64,000 nt of DNA. It comes from Rhodospirillales bacterium. Lineage in GTDB: Bacteria; Pseudomonadota; Alphaproteobacteria; Rhodospirillales; Shumkoniaceae. The DNA is taken from contig JAHDSF010000005.1 in assembly GCA_018432935.1 (NCBI GenBank), positions 124,001 through 188,000 of the forward strand, in the 5' to 3' direction. Made by a program: the position numbers and the translations under genes. The notes beneath the pieces were generated by a model. It saw nothing but the letters and a program-made list of their open reading frames with translations. It did not search any database and was not told the DNA's origin. How positions within the stretch are numbered: the first letter of the stretch is position 1; the number at the start of each line of letters is the position of its first letter. Positions 33,650 to 41,705 of the stretch are shown here, one piece after another.

Positions 33650-35734
33650 TCAGGGCATCAAGTCGGCGAGGTACTCGGAACCGGGCTCCACTCCGGTGAC
33701 GACGACCTGATCCCTGGCCCGCGTGCAGGCGACGTAGAGGAGGTGGCGCTCGGTGTTGTAGATCTCGTCGAGTTCCGCCTCTTCCGCCGCCGATTCGATC
33801 CGCTCCTGTAGCGGGATCACCTCGTCGTCACAGGCCATGACGGCGACGGCCTTGAACTCCAGCCCCTTGGCGAGATGCATGGTCCCGATCGCGACGGCGT
33901 TTGCCGTCGCCTCGGCCTTGTCATCGAGGACGATCGATTTCTGGCCGGCGTGCTTCACCGCCTGCTTCGCCCGGTCCGCCTGATCCAGCGTCCTCACGAA
34001 GACGCCGATCTGCTCGGGCGCGATTCCGTCCGCGACCGCGGCCGCGATCCAGTCGCCGACGAAGGCGATCTCCTCCTCTTCCGTGTCGAACGTCCGCACG
34101 ACGGGTTCCGGCCCGTTGAAGCAGGAAACCGTTCCGCGGCGGCTCTCCTCTATGCCGTCGACGTCACGCAGATGCACCGGAAGCAGGAGATCGGCCTTGC
34201 GACGGATCTGGTGTGACGTCCTGTAGTTCACGCGAAGCGAAAAGGATCGGCCGCGGACGTCCACGCCCTGGGACAGCCAGGAATAGGGCTGCTGGAAGAT
34301 CCGCTGCCCCAGGTCGCCGGCAAAGAACAGTGAGTCGCCGGAGTCGGGGACCAACGCCCTCAGGAACCGGAGCTGCGGGATGCTGACGTCCTGCGCCTCG
34401 TCGATCACGGCATGGGTGAACGGCTTGCGGTCGGACGATCGAAGATGCTCCGTCACCTTCGCCATGGCCTCGGCCCATGTCACCATGTTGCGCTGCCGAA
34501 GCGTCGCGCGCGCCTTGTCGAACACCGACCAGAGGGCCTCCCGCTGGCGACCGCCGATACGGGTCTTCCGGCCAAGCCGGGAGACGTCGCGATAAGCCTC
34601 CCACGACTTGATCTGCCAGGCGTCCACAACGAAACGCCACTCGTTTAGGAGAAAGCGTCGGCTGAACCGCGGCTGCGACAGCTCGGCCGCCGCCGTCATG
34701 ATGATGTTCTCGATCTGGGCGCCGGACGCCATGTTCGGCTTCGTGCCGAAGATGTCTTCGTACAGGCGGTAGGCGATGCCATCGACGTGCCCGGTGGTGA
34801 TCCGAGGGGCCGCCTCGTCGTCTTCAGTCAGCAATCGTCCCAGCTTGGTCTTCAGCGCGTGGGCGAGGTTCTTCGAGAACGTCGCCAGCAGGACTCTCGC
34901 CTCGGCGGACTGCCTCGCCAGATACACGGCCCGGTGAAGCGCGACGACCGTCTTCCCCGTCCCGGCGGATCCGGTGACGCGTGCCGGGCCGTCGAAGTGC
35001 TTCTCTGCGATCTCGCGTTGTGCCGGGTGGAGGAAGACGGTCCATTTCTCCCACGGGAACTCCAGGGCGAGCTTGAGTTCTTCGACGTCGTGAACCACGC
35101 GGAACCGGCGAAGGGCGTCGGGATGGGAGAAGGGATCGACCTTCTCCGGGACCTGGACCGGTTTCCTAGGGACCCCGCCGACGGCCAGTTCTAGAAGGGC
35201 CTCTGCGGCTTCTTGCGGCAGGTGCGTGGCCAATTCGAGTAGGGCATCAGCGTCCGCAGCCCGGACCGCATCTAGCCATTCGGGCGGGACGCCGTAGCTC
35301 AACAGATCGTCGCCCAAACACCCTGCGAGTACGGCTGGCCCCGACAGGCGTGGTTCCGGAGGCACGGTCAGTGCGGCCGCGGCGGCTGGGGAAACCTCCT
35401 CCAGTCTCTCGACGACTTCGACGATCTGGGCGGCTCCGGTCGAGGGATGGGTCTCGATCTTCCTCCTCTCCGCCCAGCGGTAGGCGGCATCGTGATGATC
35501 GACGTAGCAGAGAAGCAGGCTCGCCTGGCTCTTGTGGACGATCAGCCGAATGTCGTCGCTCACGCGAACGGACCAGAAGTTCGGATCCTTCGAGGCTTCG
35601 ACCCTATGGAAGTGCAGCGCTGGAGACGAGGGATCAAGCTGGAGGTCGAACGCCGTCGTCTTGACCGCTTTCTGGAGCTTACCCGGAAGCTTGGTGAGGC
35701 TGGCCGTGAACGTCTCGGCGATGCGGAATTCCAT
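33650..35734 (-). CDS. RelE/ParE-UvrD helicase fusion
   Basis: 694 residues from the ATG at 35734 (an in-frame TTG six codons upstream is possible). Residues 1-95 have the RelE/ParE ribonuclease-like fold (MEFRIAETFTASLTKLPGKL, FWSVRVSDDIRLIVHKSQ, YVDHHDAAYRWAERRK). After a linker comes a superfamily 1A helicase: Walker A VTGSAGTGKTVVALHR, Walker B AVIDEAQDVSIPQLRF, FFAGDLGQRIFQ, RVNYRTSHQIRR and MHLAKGLEFKAVAV. It is the last gene of the operon that begins with the Res subunit at 46668. A toxin-like domain fused to a helicase could couple sensing of foreign DNA to RNA cleavage or use the fold only for binding. Confidence 0.85.
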   Translation of the reverse strand: MEFRIAETFTASLTKLPGKLQKAVKTTAFDLQLDPSSPALHFHRVEASKDPNFWSVRVSDDIRLIVHKSQASLLLCYVDHHDAAYRWAERRKIETHPSTGAAQIVEVVERLEEVSPAAAAALTVPPEPRLSGPAVLAGCLGDDLLSYGVPPEWLDAVRAADADALLELATHLPQEAAEALLELAVGGVPRKPVQVPEKVDPFSHPDALRRFRVVHDVEELKLALEFPWEKWTVFLHPAQREIAEKHFDGPARVTGSAGTGKTVVALHRAVYLARQSAEARVLLATFSKNLAHALKTKLGRLLTEDDEAAPRITTGHVDGIAYRLYEDIFGTKPNMASGAQIENIIMTAAAELSQPRFSRRFLLNEWRFVVDAWQIKSWEAYRDVSRLGRKTRIGGRQREALWSVFDKARATLRQRNMVTWAEAMAKVTEHLRSSDRKPFTHAVIDEAQDVSIPQLRFLRALVPDSGDSLFFAGDLGQRIFQQPYSWLSQGVDVRGRSFSLRVNYRTSHQIRRKADLLLPVHLRDVDGIEESRRGTVSCFNGPEPVVRTFDTEEEEIAFVGDWIAAAVADGIAPEQIGVFVRTLDQADRAKQAVKHAGQKSIVLDDKAEATANAVAIGTMHLAKGLEFKAVAVMACDDEVIPLQERIESAAEEAELDEIYNTERHLLYVACTRARDQVVVTGVEPGSEYLADLMP

Positions 35735-35752
35735 CTCACGTACCCCGGCCAA

Positions 35753-36769
35753 TTATGGGACAGGCGCGCGTTCGATCATGAACTTGATGGTCTTGAGGAA
35801 TTCGAGAATGACACCTTCATCCGTAGCTGACAGCCTCTTTCTCCGAGAATAGTTGTGGAGGATGCTGTTGGAATCGTCTGTTAGTCTCCGCAAGCGTTTC
35901 CCCTGGACGAAGTCGTATTTCTCGCTGGCCAGGATGATGAGGTCCCCAAGGCCTTTATCTCGCGTCCGCCCTTTTTCGTCCTTGAACTGAAAATCCAGTC
36001 CGTAGTGCCGCTTGAGGATCATCTCCAGTGCCGCCCTGCAGGTGGCAATGGCGGCCGCTGGGGCACCGAAGACGAACGAGCGGACGGCGTCATCCAAAAG
36101 GTCAGGAAGCGTCCCCCGCTCGCCCATGCCATATGCGTTGGACACGTGCGCCGGCATGAATATGACAGGTACTCGCCTCCATCTCCGAAAAACGCCGGTT
36201 ACATCGAGGCCAATCGTGCCAGTCAAGTAGTCGTACGCCTCCAGACCGATCTTGGCCGCGAAGTCGATCGTCTCGCCCGCGTCTCCCGTTGCCATATCGG
36301 CATGGGACTGGACGGCCCAGAAAGCCAGATCGAGTGCTTTGGCGCCGTCGTGGACTAGTGGATCAAACGAGTCATCAAATTCGGGGTCAGGACTGACCAG
36401 TTCGGGAACAGCCTTCTGCTCTTCGCCTGAGAGTTCCACCCCATCCAAGAAATCGGATAGGTCCAGGGAAAAATCGATGTCGGAAAATACTGCGGCAACA
36501 ATGGCGGATTCCCAACGGGACTTGTAGTCCTGATAGGCATCCTCAAATCCCCGGGGAGCCTGACGGTAGTATTTCCTGGAGCTGTGGAATACACGGCGCT
36601 CGAAATCGCCACGGGACAAGAAGGCATAAATTCGGTCTACCGCATCTTTCACCTGCGAATTTTGCTTATAAAAGACCTCCAGGCGAGAAGGCTCATCCGA
36701 GCTGACGTCCTTTATGCCGTTGAAGAGGATGAGGAACTGCTCAAGGATGCTTGGTCGTGCTTGCGTCAT
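35753..36769 (-). CDS. Unknown protein with C-terminal DUF4145/HEPN-like region
   Basis: 338 residues from the ATG at 36769 (MTQARPSILEQFLILFNGIK); the longer in-frame reading upstream overlaps another gene antisense-style and is rejected. The N-terminal half is unassigned. The C-terminal part, AIATCRAALEMILKRHYGLD to LRRLTDDSNSILHNYSRRKR, follows the helical pattern of DUF4145/HEPN-related domains, with RRL...SNSILHN where the R...H motif would sit. Spaced 18 bases from the RelE-UvrD gene, so co-transcribed. Confidence 0.65.
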   Translation of the reverse strand: MTQARPSILEQFLILFNGIKDVSSDEPSRLEVFYKQNSQVKDAVDRIYAFLSRGDFERRVFHSSRKYYRQAPRGFEDAYQDYKSRWESAIVAAVFSDIDFSLDLSDFLDGVELSGEEQKAVPELVSPDPEFDDSFDPLVHDGAKALDLAFWAVQSHADMATGDAGETIDFAAKIGLEAYDYLTGTIGLDVTGVFRRWRRVPVIFMPAHVSNAYGMGERGTLPDLLDDAVRSFVFGAPAAAIATCRAALEMILKRHYGLDFQFKDEKGRTRDKGLGDLIILASEKYDFVQGKRLRRLTDDSNSILHNYSRRKRLSATDEGVILEFLKTIKFMIERAPVP

Positions 36770-36824
36770 GACCTTTCCCTCCGCTGACTTCAGCAGCCGG
36801 TTCGTGGTTCTTTGCCCGAGCCTC

Positions 36825-37640
36825 CTAAAACCACGTATCGGACTGCGGAAGCCGTGTACCGAGCATGTACAGGCCGCTGTGGACGTCCAAGAGGTTCCAC
36901 CCCGCGTGGCCCTTGTGTAGCTCCTCGATGAGAGCGTTGTTCTCGTACAGGGCGCCGGGTTCGAATGCCTCGTCGTCAAGCTCCGTTCCCGAAGGTGGTC
37001 GCGAAAGCACCTTCGTTTGATGAAGGATCGCAAGGGCGTTGAAAATCGGCCCGCCTGGCGGCAACAGGACGATCGGAGTGGTCAAGGTGTCTGCCAGGCC
37101 TGGGTTGGAGAACAGCGCTACCATGAACATCGCCGTTGCGTTCCAGCTGCCAATGTACCGAGGGCGGTCGCGCGAGATGATGGCGCCAAGCCATCGCTGC
37201 TGGGCGTCTCGGTAGCCATTCAGCGTGTTGGGCAGCTCATCCGGCAATCGGACTTTTGAGAACAGGGTGTGTCCACCAGAGAGGGATTCCTCGACCGGAT
37301 CCGGGCCACGCTCGAAATGGTGTCGCCGTGCGATCGCGAGGTCGTCGCCGTTCCAGTCGCTCATCAGCCAAGCGGCGGCGCCGGTGAACTCCAGGTTGAT
37401 CGGGGCGAAGTGGCCCCAGGATAGGCCCATCGCATAACAGACGTGCCATGGGTTGAAGTCGGGGTAAGCAGCCAAATGGTCGGCGATCTCCCGCCGGCCG
37501 ATCGAATTCAGGCTGCTGCCGCTCCAGTGAAGCAGCTCCTGCACCTTCGTTCGGGCCGGCCCGCCGCCGCGACCCCCTCCCAGGCGGCACAGTTCATGGA
37601 AGCGGCGCTGCGTCTCGTTGATGGGCTTCGGAAGAGGCAT
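36825..37640 (-). CDS. Unknown protein of the restriction operon
   Basis: 271 residues from the ATG at 37640, preceded by GAGGGGAGCAGT. Starts MPLPKPINETQRRFHELCRL with a Gly-rich loop (GGGRGGGPARTK), then aromatic-rich segments (WHVCYAMGLSWGHFAPINLE, GSWNATAMFMVALFSNPGLA). No membrane helix is certain. No family recognised. It overlaps nothing and lies 10 bases after the GIY-YIG gene stop, inside the operon. Confidence 0.6.
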   Translation of the reverse strand: MPLPKPINETQRRFHELCRLGGGRGGGPARTKVQELLHWSGSSLNSIGRREIADHLAAYPDFNPWHVCYAMGLSWGHFAPINLEFTGAAAWLMSDWNGDDLAIARRHHFERGPDPVEESLSGGHTLFSKVRLPDELPNTLNGYRDAQQRWLGAIISRDRPRYIGSWNATAMFMVALFSNPGLADTLTTPIVLLPPGGPIFNALAILHQTKVLSRPPSGTELDDEAFEPGALYENNALIEELHKGHAGWNLLDVHSGLYMLGTRLPQSDTWF

Positions 37641-37650
37641 ACTGCTCCCC

Positions 37651-38244
37651 TCAGGCGGCTTTTCGCGACCGGTCACGGCCCGGCTTCAGCAACATCCAGG
37701 GATACACGATCTCGCGCGGCATCCTACCTGCAAACCGGTATCCATCATTCACAATGTGCCACGCGCGCCCGGGATGTCTGCCCATCCCGGGAAGCGTGTA
37801 CTGTTTGCGTTCGTTCCACAGATCCCACCACATCGTCCAGATGAAGATGTGCTCGAGCTCCTCGATGGCCCGACGGTTCTTGGCCAATGCGGTGCGGTAG
37901 TTGTGGAAGTCGATGTTCCCGATACTCAGCGCGGTGTCCCCCCGCTTCTTGCAGAACTCCTCTGCTTTCGGGTGGTCATAGAACCGGTGTTTCAGGTCGT
38001 TCGTGATCCCGATGTAGACTATCTTGTCCTTCGTCTTGGCCCGATGATGGTTTCGAACCAAGGCGTATAGGTAGCCTGGAGCTTGTTCTGCCAATTCCGT
38101 GGGCGCCGGCTTGTCCGGACGCCAGATCTTGGGCTCGGTCCATGTGACCGTCACGTCTTTGAACAGCGGACTTCCCTTCGCGTTCTGAACGTCTTCGATG
38201 TTGTCTCCGTAGTAAGCTGACCGGAAACCATCCAAAGGGCTCAT
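37651..38244 (-). CDS. GIY-YIG-type nuclease domain protein
   Basis: 197 residues. The core GYLYALVRNHHRAKTKDKIV then YIGITNDLKHRFYDHPKAEE shows the two-strand GIY-YIG signature (LYALV and VYIGIT) and the conserved Arg on the following helix. A downstream Glu in AIEELEHIFIW could be the metal-binding residue. Such domains cut DNA in restriction enzymes, repair and homing. Its place 42 bases after the HEPN gene within the Mod-Res operon makes a defence role likely. Confidence 0.72.
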   Translation of the reverse strand: MSPLDGFRSAYYGDNIEDVQNAKGSPLFKDVTVTWTEPKIWRPDKPAPTELAEQAPGYLYALVRNHHRAKTKDKIVYIGITNDLKHRFYDHPKAEEFCKKRGDTALSIGNIDFHNYRTALAKNRRAIEELEHIFIWTMWWDLWNERKQYTLPGMGRHPGRAWHIVNDGYRFAGRMPREIVYPWMLLKPGRDRSRKAA

Positions 38245-38286
38245 CTGCTCCTCCCCCTATACGAAAATGATTCAAGCCAATCATTC

Positions 38287-38838
38287 CTATGCATGGAACT
38301 TGTCGTATTCGGCCACCGGGTCGATTTGCTCATACTTGTCCGCGCTCGCCCCGTTGGATAAGCGCTCAAGCACGTGCCGGGCCAAGGATCTCAACCGCTG
38401 TACGTCAACTCGCGCCACGAAATTGATGGGCTCTCTCGGGCGTGGGCGATTCCAGACCAGGAGGTGGGTAAGATCCTGTCCGTCTGCGCTTTCAGGTTTG
38501 ATGTTCAAGTGGGCGATCGCGTGACGCATGAATTTCGGAATGTCAGCCAGGGATTTCGGCCACCCCTCGTCACTATGCTTGGAATCCGGAGCCTCTTCCT
38601 TTGGCCTAAGGATCTTTACGACCTCTTCGAGGTTAGCCCTTCCGTAGTCTCTTAGAATATCAGCCATGTATTTTCCTGACTCACCTCTCTCATGAGGCAG
38701 GACAAAAACCGCCAATAGAAACCCAATCAGGGCCGTATCTTCATATGAGATCGGTCGATCCCCCTCGATATCGGACATATTCCTTACGGTTCGTCTCGCA
38801 AACTCCTGAATGAACCTTCCGTTCGGATAGCTCGTCAT
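38287..38838 (-). CDS. HEPN protein (pEK499_p136-like)
   Basis: 183 residues. The opening NGRFIQEFARRTVRNMSDIE and LIGFLLAVFVLPHERGESGK are typical of this HEPN group, and the RNase-type motif RHAIAH lies at residues 105-110 (FMRHAIAHLNIKPESAD). HEPN proteins of this kind are often RNA-cutting toxins or their partners in defence islands. It starts 3 bases after the Mod stop, so it is translationally linked to the methyltransferase, which could act as its guard or antitoxin. Confidence 0.78.
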   Translation of the reverse strand: MTSYPNGRFIQEFARRTVRNMSDIEGDRPISYEDTALIGFLLAVFVLPHERGESGKYMADILRDYGRANLEEVVKILRPKEEAPDSKHSDEGWPKSLADIPKFMRHAIAHLNIKPESADGQDLTHLLVWNRPRPREPINFVARVDVQRLRSLARHVLERLSNGASADKYEQIDPVAEYDKFHA

Positions 38839-38841
38839 CGT

Positions 38842-41685
38842 TCACCTCACCGTGAACACCCTCATCACTTCATCCCCGAAGTGGTTGATCACCTTCACCG
38901 CGATCCGGCCCGTGCACGGCTTCGGGAACGGGCGGGAGACGTCGCGGTAGAGGCTCGCCCAGGCCTCCTCGTCGATCTCGGCCTTGAGGCTGGTCTTGAG
39001 GGCCTTGTACGGATCGTTGGCCCCGAGGAAGTAGGCGTGGCGGACGAAGAAGCTCTCTTCGTTGTAGTCCGTGTCGATGAACCAAGCGGCAATGTCGTCG
39101 GTGTCACCGGAACGGACCTCGCCCTTCTGGGGATCGAACACGTCGACACCGAGGATCCGCACCTGGATCTGGTGGTCTTCGAGGTCCTTGATCTCGATAT
39201 CCGGCTCGCCGAACACCACGAAGAGGTTCCCGGCGCCGGTGTTCTTCAGCTCGTCAGCCATGTGCAGGTCAGGGTTCATGCGCGCCTGAATGACCGTGAG
39301 CGCGCCCTGCCGATGGAACTCCGATGCGTGGGCGTCGTAGTTGAAGGCACACGCGATGAGGACGTCGAACCCGGCCTCCCGGGCCTCGCGAGCCGCGGCC
39401 ACCATGTCCGGGCGCGAGACGGTCCCGAACTCCGGCCCGATGAACATGCCGGCCTTGCGCTCCTTGTCCCCCTCCATGAACCGGCCTTCGGCGGCGATGT
39501 ATCCGTCGCCCGGCCATGGGGTGAGGCTGGTGAAGACGATCCGGTCCTCCTTCTTCGACTGCTGAACGCCGGAGCGCTTCAGGTGATCGAGGACCATGTC
39601 CGCGAAGTCAGTCGCCTCCTCCCACTGGTGCGGCCTGACGGTGCGGCGCGGAGCGGGACGTCCGGCCTCCTCAGCCTCGGAGGCGAGGAGTTCCTCCCAG
39701 AGCGTGTCGTCCACGTCCGAAGGCACCACCCGATGGGGTGACAGGCTTTCGACCGTGAACGGTCCGGCCACACGGATCGTGCGCTTGTCCTCATAGGGCT
39801 TGTCGTAGAGGTATTCGGTTTCGGCGTTGCGGGCGATCGAGGCGTCGATTTCCTGCTGGCGGGCGATGCGTGCCTCCCACCACTTCGCGTGCGCCTCCTT
39901 CGCTGCCGGCGGCCAGCCGGCCTCGGCCTCGCGCGGGATCTCCCAATCCTCCCAGGATCTGCCGCGCGCCGCGTTCAGGGTCGCCCGCAGGGGCTCCAGA
40001 GTGCCCTGCCACTTGTCCCAGATGACGTCGATCTCGGCATTGTTGGCGATCGACTTCAGCGTGACGTGCGGCACGCGCCCATAGACGAAGCCCTGGCGGA
40101 TGTCGCCGTGGGTCGGACGGTCGGCCGACGATCTGCCGGCGACCGCGCCCTCCTTGAGGAGGCCGGCCCGGGAATCGGCCAAGAGGTAGTAGGGATAGCG
40201 CGCGCCCATCAGCCGCGCCCGCGCGAGAGCCAGAGCAACGCGGCTAGTGTCAATGGTGATCCACCGACGCCCCCACTGTTCGGCGACAAAAGCCGTGGTA
40301 CCCGAGCCGCAGGTCGGGTCCAGAACCAAGTCACCGGGATCAGTAGCCATCAGAACACAGCGTTCTATTACTTTCGTATTAGTTTGAACTACGTAAAGCT
40401 TTGGGTCTCCAAATCCTGCGGTTGTAGTGTCCGACCACTGGTTGTTGTGCGGAAAAACACTGAAATCATCAAAAAAGCGAACGTACCTAAGCGTGTTCCC
40501 AAAGGGAATCAGGCGATCTGCTTGCTGGAGGCGATTCATGCCGATACGGTTCGTCTTCCAACCACCTTTGTTCGGCATGTATTCTCGTCCACTTACGGAG
40601 ACTGGGAATATAGTTGTCATTCCGACACGAGTCGTTTGTGACGTTAGGTTATCTCCTGAGAACAATCTCAACCCGGTCAATTGACCTGAAAGTTCATCAG
40701 GAAGCGCAGATCGTCGAAGGCCATTTAGCTCTTGCACACGGAAATATGCCGTTCCGCCAGCACCATCGATTGTCTTTTTCTGGTATAATTGCTTGTATTT
40801 GGCTGCTTCTTTTCGCCGAGTAAACCAAATAATATGATTTGAAACGCTTGCGAGCAGGTTTGTCCCAACTGAAAAGCTACCTGCACCTGTAGTTGTCTTG
40901 AACGTTATTTGTGCCGCGAAATTCTCCTCGCCGAAAACTTCATCCATCAGCCCTCGCACGCGATGGACATTCTCGTCGCCGATCTGAACGAAAATGGAGC
41001 CGCTGTCGGCCAGCAAGTCGCGGCAGACGGTCAGGCGGTCGCGCAGATATGTGAGGTAGGAGTGGATGCCATCCTTCCAGGTGTCGCGGAAGGCCTTCAC
41101 CTGTTCCGGCTCACGGGTGATCTGGTCGACCTTGCCGTCCTTGACGTCGCGCGATCGGGTCGAAACCTGCCAGTTGGAGTTGAACCGGATTCCGTAGGGA
41201 GGGTCGATGTAGATGCACTGCACCTGCCCCCGCAAGCCTTCCTTTTCAGCGAGGCTTGCCATGACCTGCAGAGAATCGCCCAATATCAGGCGGTTGGACC
41301 AGTGCTGGTCGTGGGCGTAGAACTCAAGCCGCGCTTCGGGGTCCGGCAGACCGTTGAAGTCTCCGAAGAGGTCGGGCAGCGCATCGGGTCCCTGCTCGGT
41401 TTTCCGTTCCTTCGTCTGCCGGCGTAGATCCTCGATAATGACCTTCGGATGGACCTTCTCCTGAATGAAAAGCGGCGGGGCCTGGACGACCAAGTCGGAC
41501 CAATCCTGCTCGTCCTTCCCGCGCCACACGAGCTGCGGATCCAGGTCGGTATTGCGGGGATACCGCAGCTTCTTCGGTGCCGCGTCCTCGGCCTGCACTA
41601 GCGACTGCAACTCGGCGGTCGGGATGTTCTTGCGCGTTGCCGCTCCGTGGGTGAAGGACTCGACGTCCAGCCCGTTCTTGACCAT
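38842..41685 (-). CDS. Type III-like adenine-specific DNA methyltransferase (Mod)
   Basis: 947 residues. Motif IV DPPY in QCIYIDPPYGIRFNSNWQVS near residue 190, and motif I DPTCGSGTTAFVAEQWGRRW near residue 455, in the beta-class order (IV before I) used by type III Mod. Between them lies a target-recognition region of about 190 residues whose DNA is visibly poorer in GC. A long C-terminal extension (residues 560-947) is unusual for Mod and resembles those found beside BPTD_3080-type nucleases. Together with Res at 43627 it forms a restriction-modification system that methylates adenine in host DNA. Confidence 0.9.
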   Translation of the reverse strand: MVKNGLDVESFTHGAATRKNIPTAELQSLVQAEDAAPKKLRYPRNTDLDPQLVWRGKDEQDWSDLVVQAPPLFIQEKVHPKVIIEDLRRQTKERKTEQGPDALPDLFGDFNGLPDPEARLEFYAHDQHWSNRLILGDSLQVMASLAEKEGLRGQVQCIYIDPPYGIRFNSNWQVSTRSRDVKDGKVDQITREPEQVKAFRDTWKDGIHSYLTYLRDRLTVCRDLLADSGSIFVQIGDENVHRVRGLMDEVFGEENFAAQITFKTTTGAGSFSVGTNLLASVSNHIIWFTRRKEAAKYKQLYQKKTIDGAGGTAYFRVQELNGLRRSALPDELSGQLTGLRLFSGDNLTSQTTRVGMTTIFPVSVSGREYMPNKGGWKTNRIGMNRLQQADRLIPFGNTLRYVRFFDDFSVFPHNNQWSDTTTAGFGDPKLYVVQTNTKVIERCVLMATDPGDLVLDPTCGSGTTAFVAEQWGRRWITIDTSRVALALARARLMGARYPYYLLADSRAGLLKEGAVAGRSSADRPTHGDIRQGFVYGRVPHVTLKSIANNAEIDVIWDKWQGTLEPLRATLNAARGRSWEDWEIPREAEAGWPPAAKEAHAKWWEARIARQQEIDASIARNAETEYLYDKPYEDKRTIRVAGPFTVESLSPHRVVPSDVDDTLWEELLASEAEEAGRPAPRRTVRPHQWEEATDFADMVLDHLKRSGVQQSKKEDRIVFTSLTPWPGDGYIAAEGRFMEGDKERKAGMFIGPEFGTVSRPDMVAAAREAREAGFDVLIACAFNYDAHASEFHRQGALTVIQARMNPDLHMADELKNTGAGNLFVVFGEPDIEIKDLEDHQIQVRILGVDVFDPQKGEVRSGDTDDIAAWFIDTDYNEESFFVRHAYFLGANDPYKALKTSLKAEIDEEAWASLYRDVSRPFPKPCTGRIAVKVINHFGDEVMRVFTVR

Positions 41686-41705
41686 GAATCACTCTCCCTC
41701 GATGG

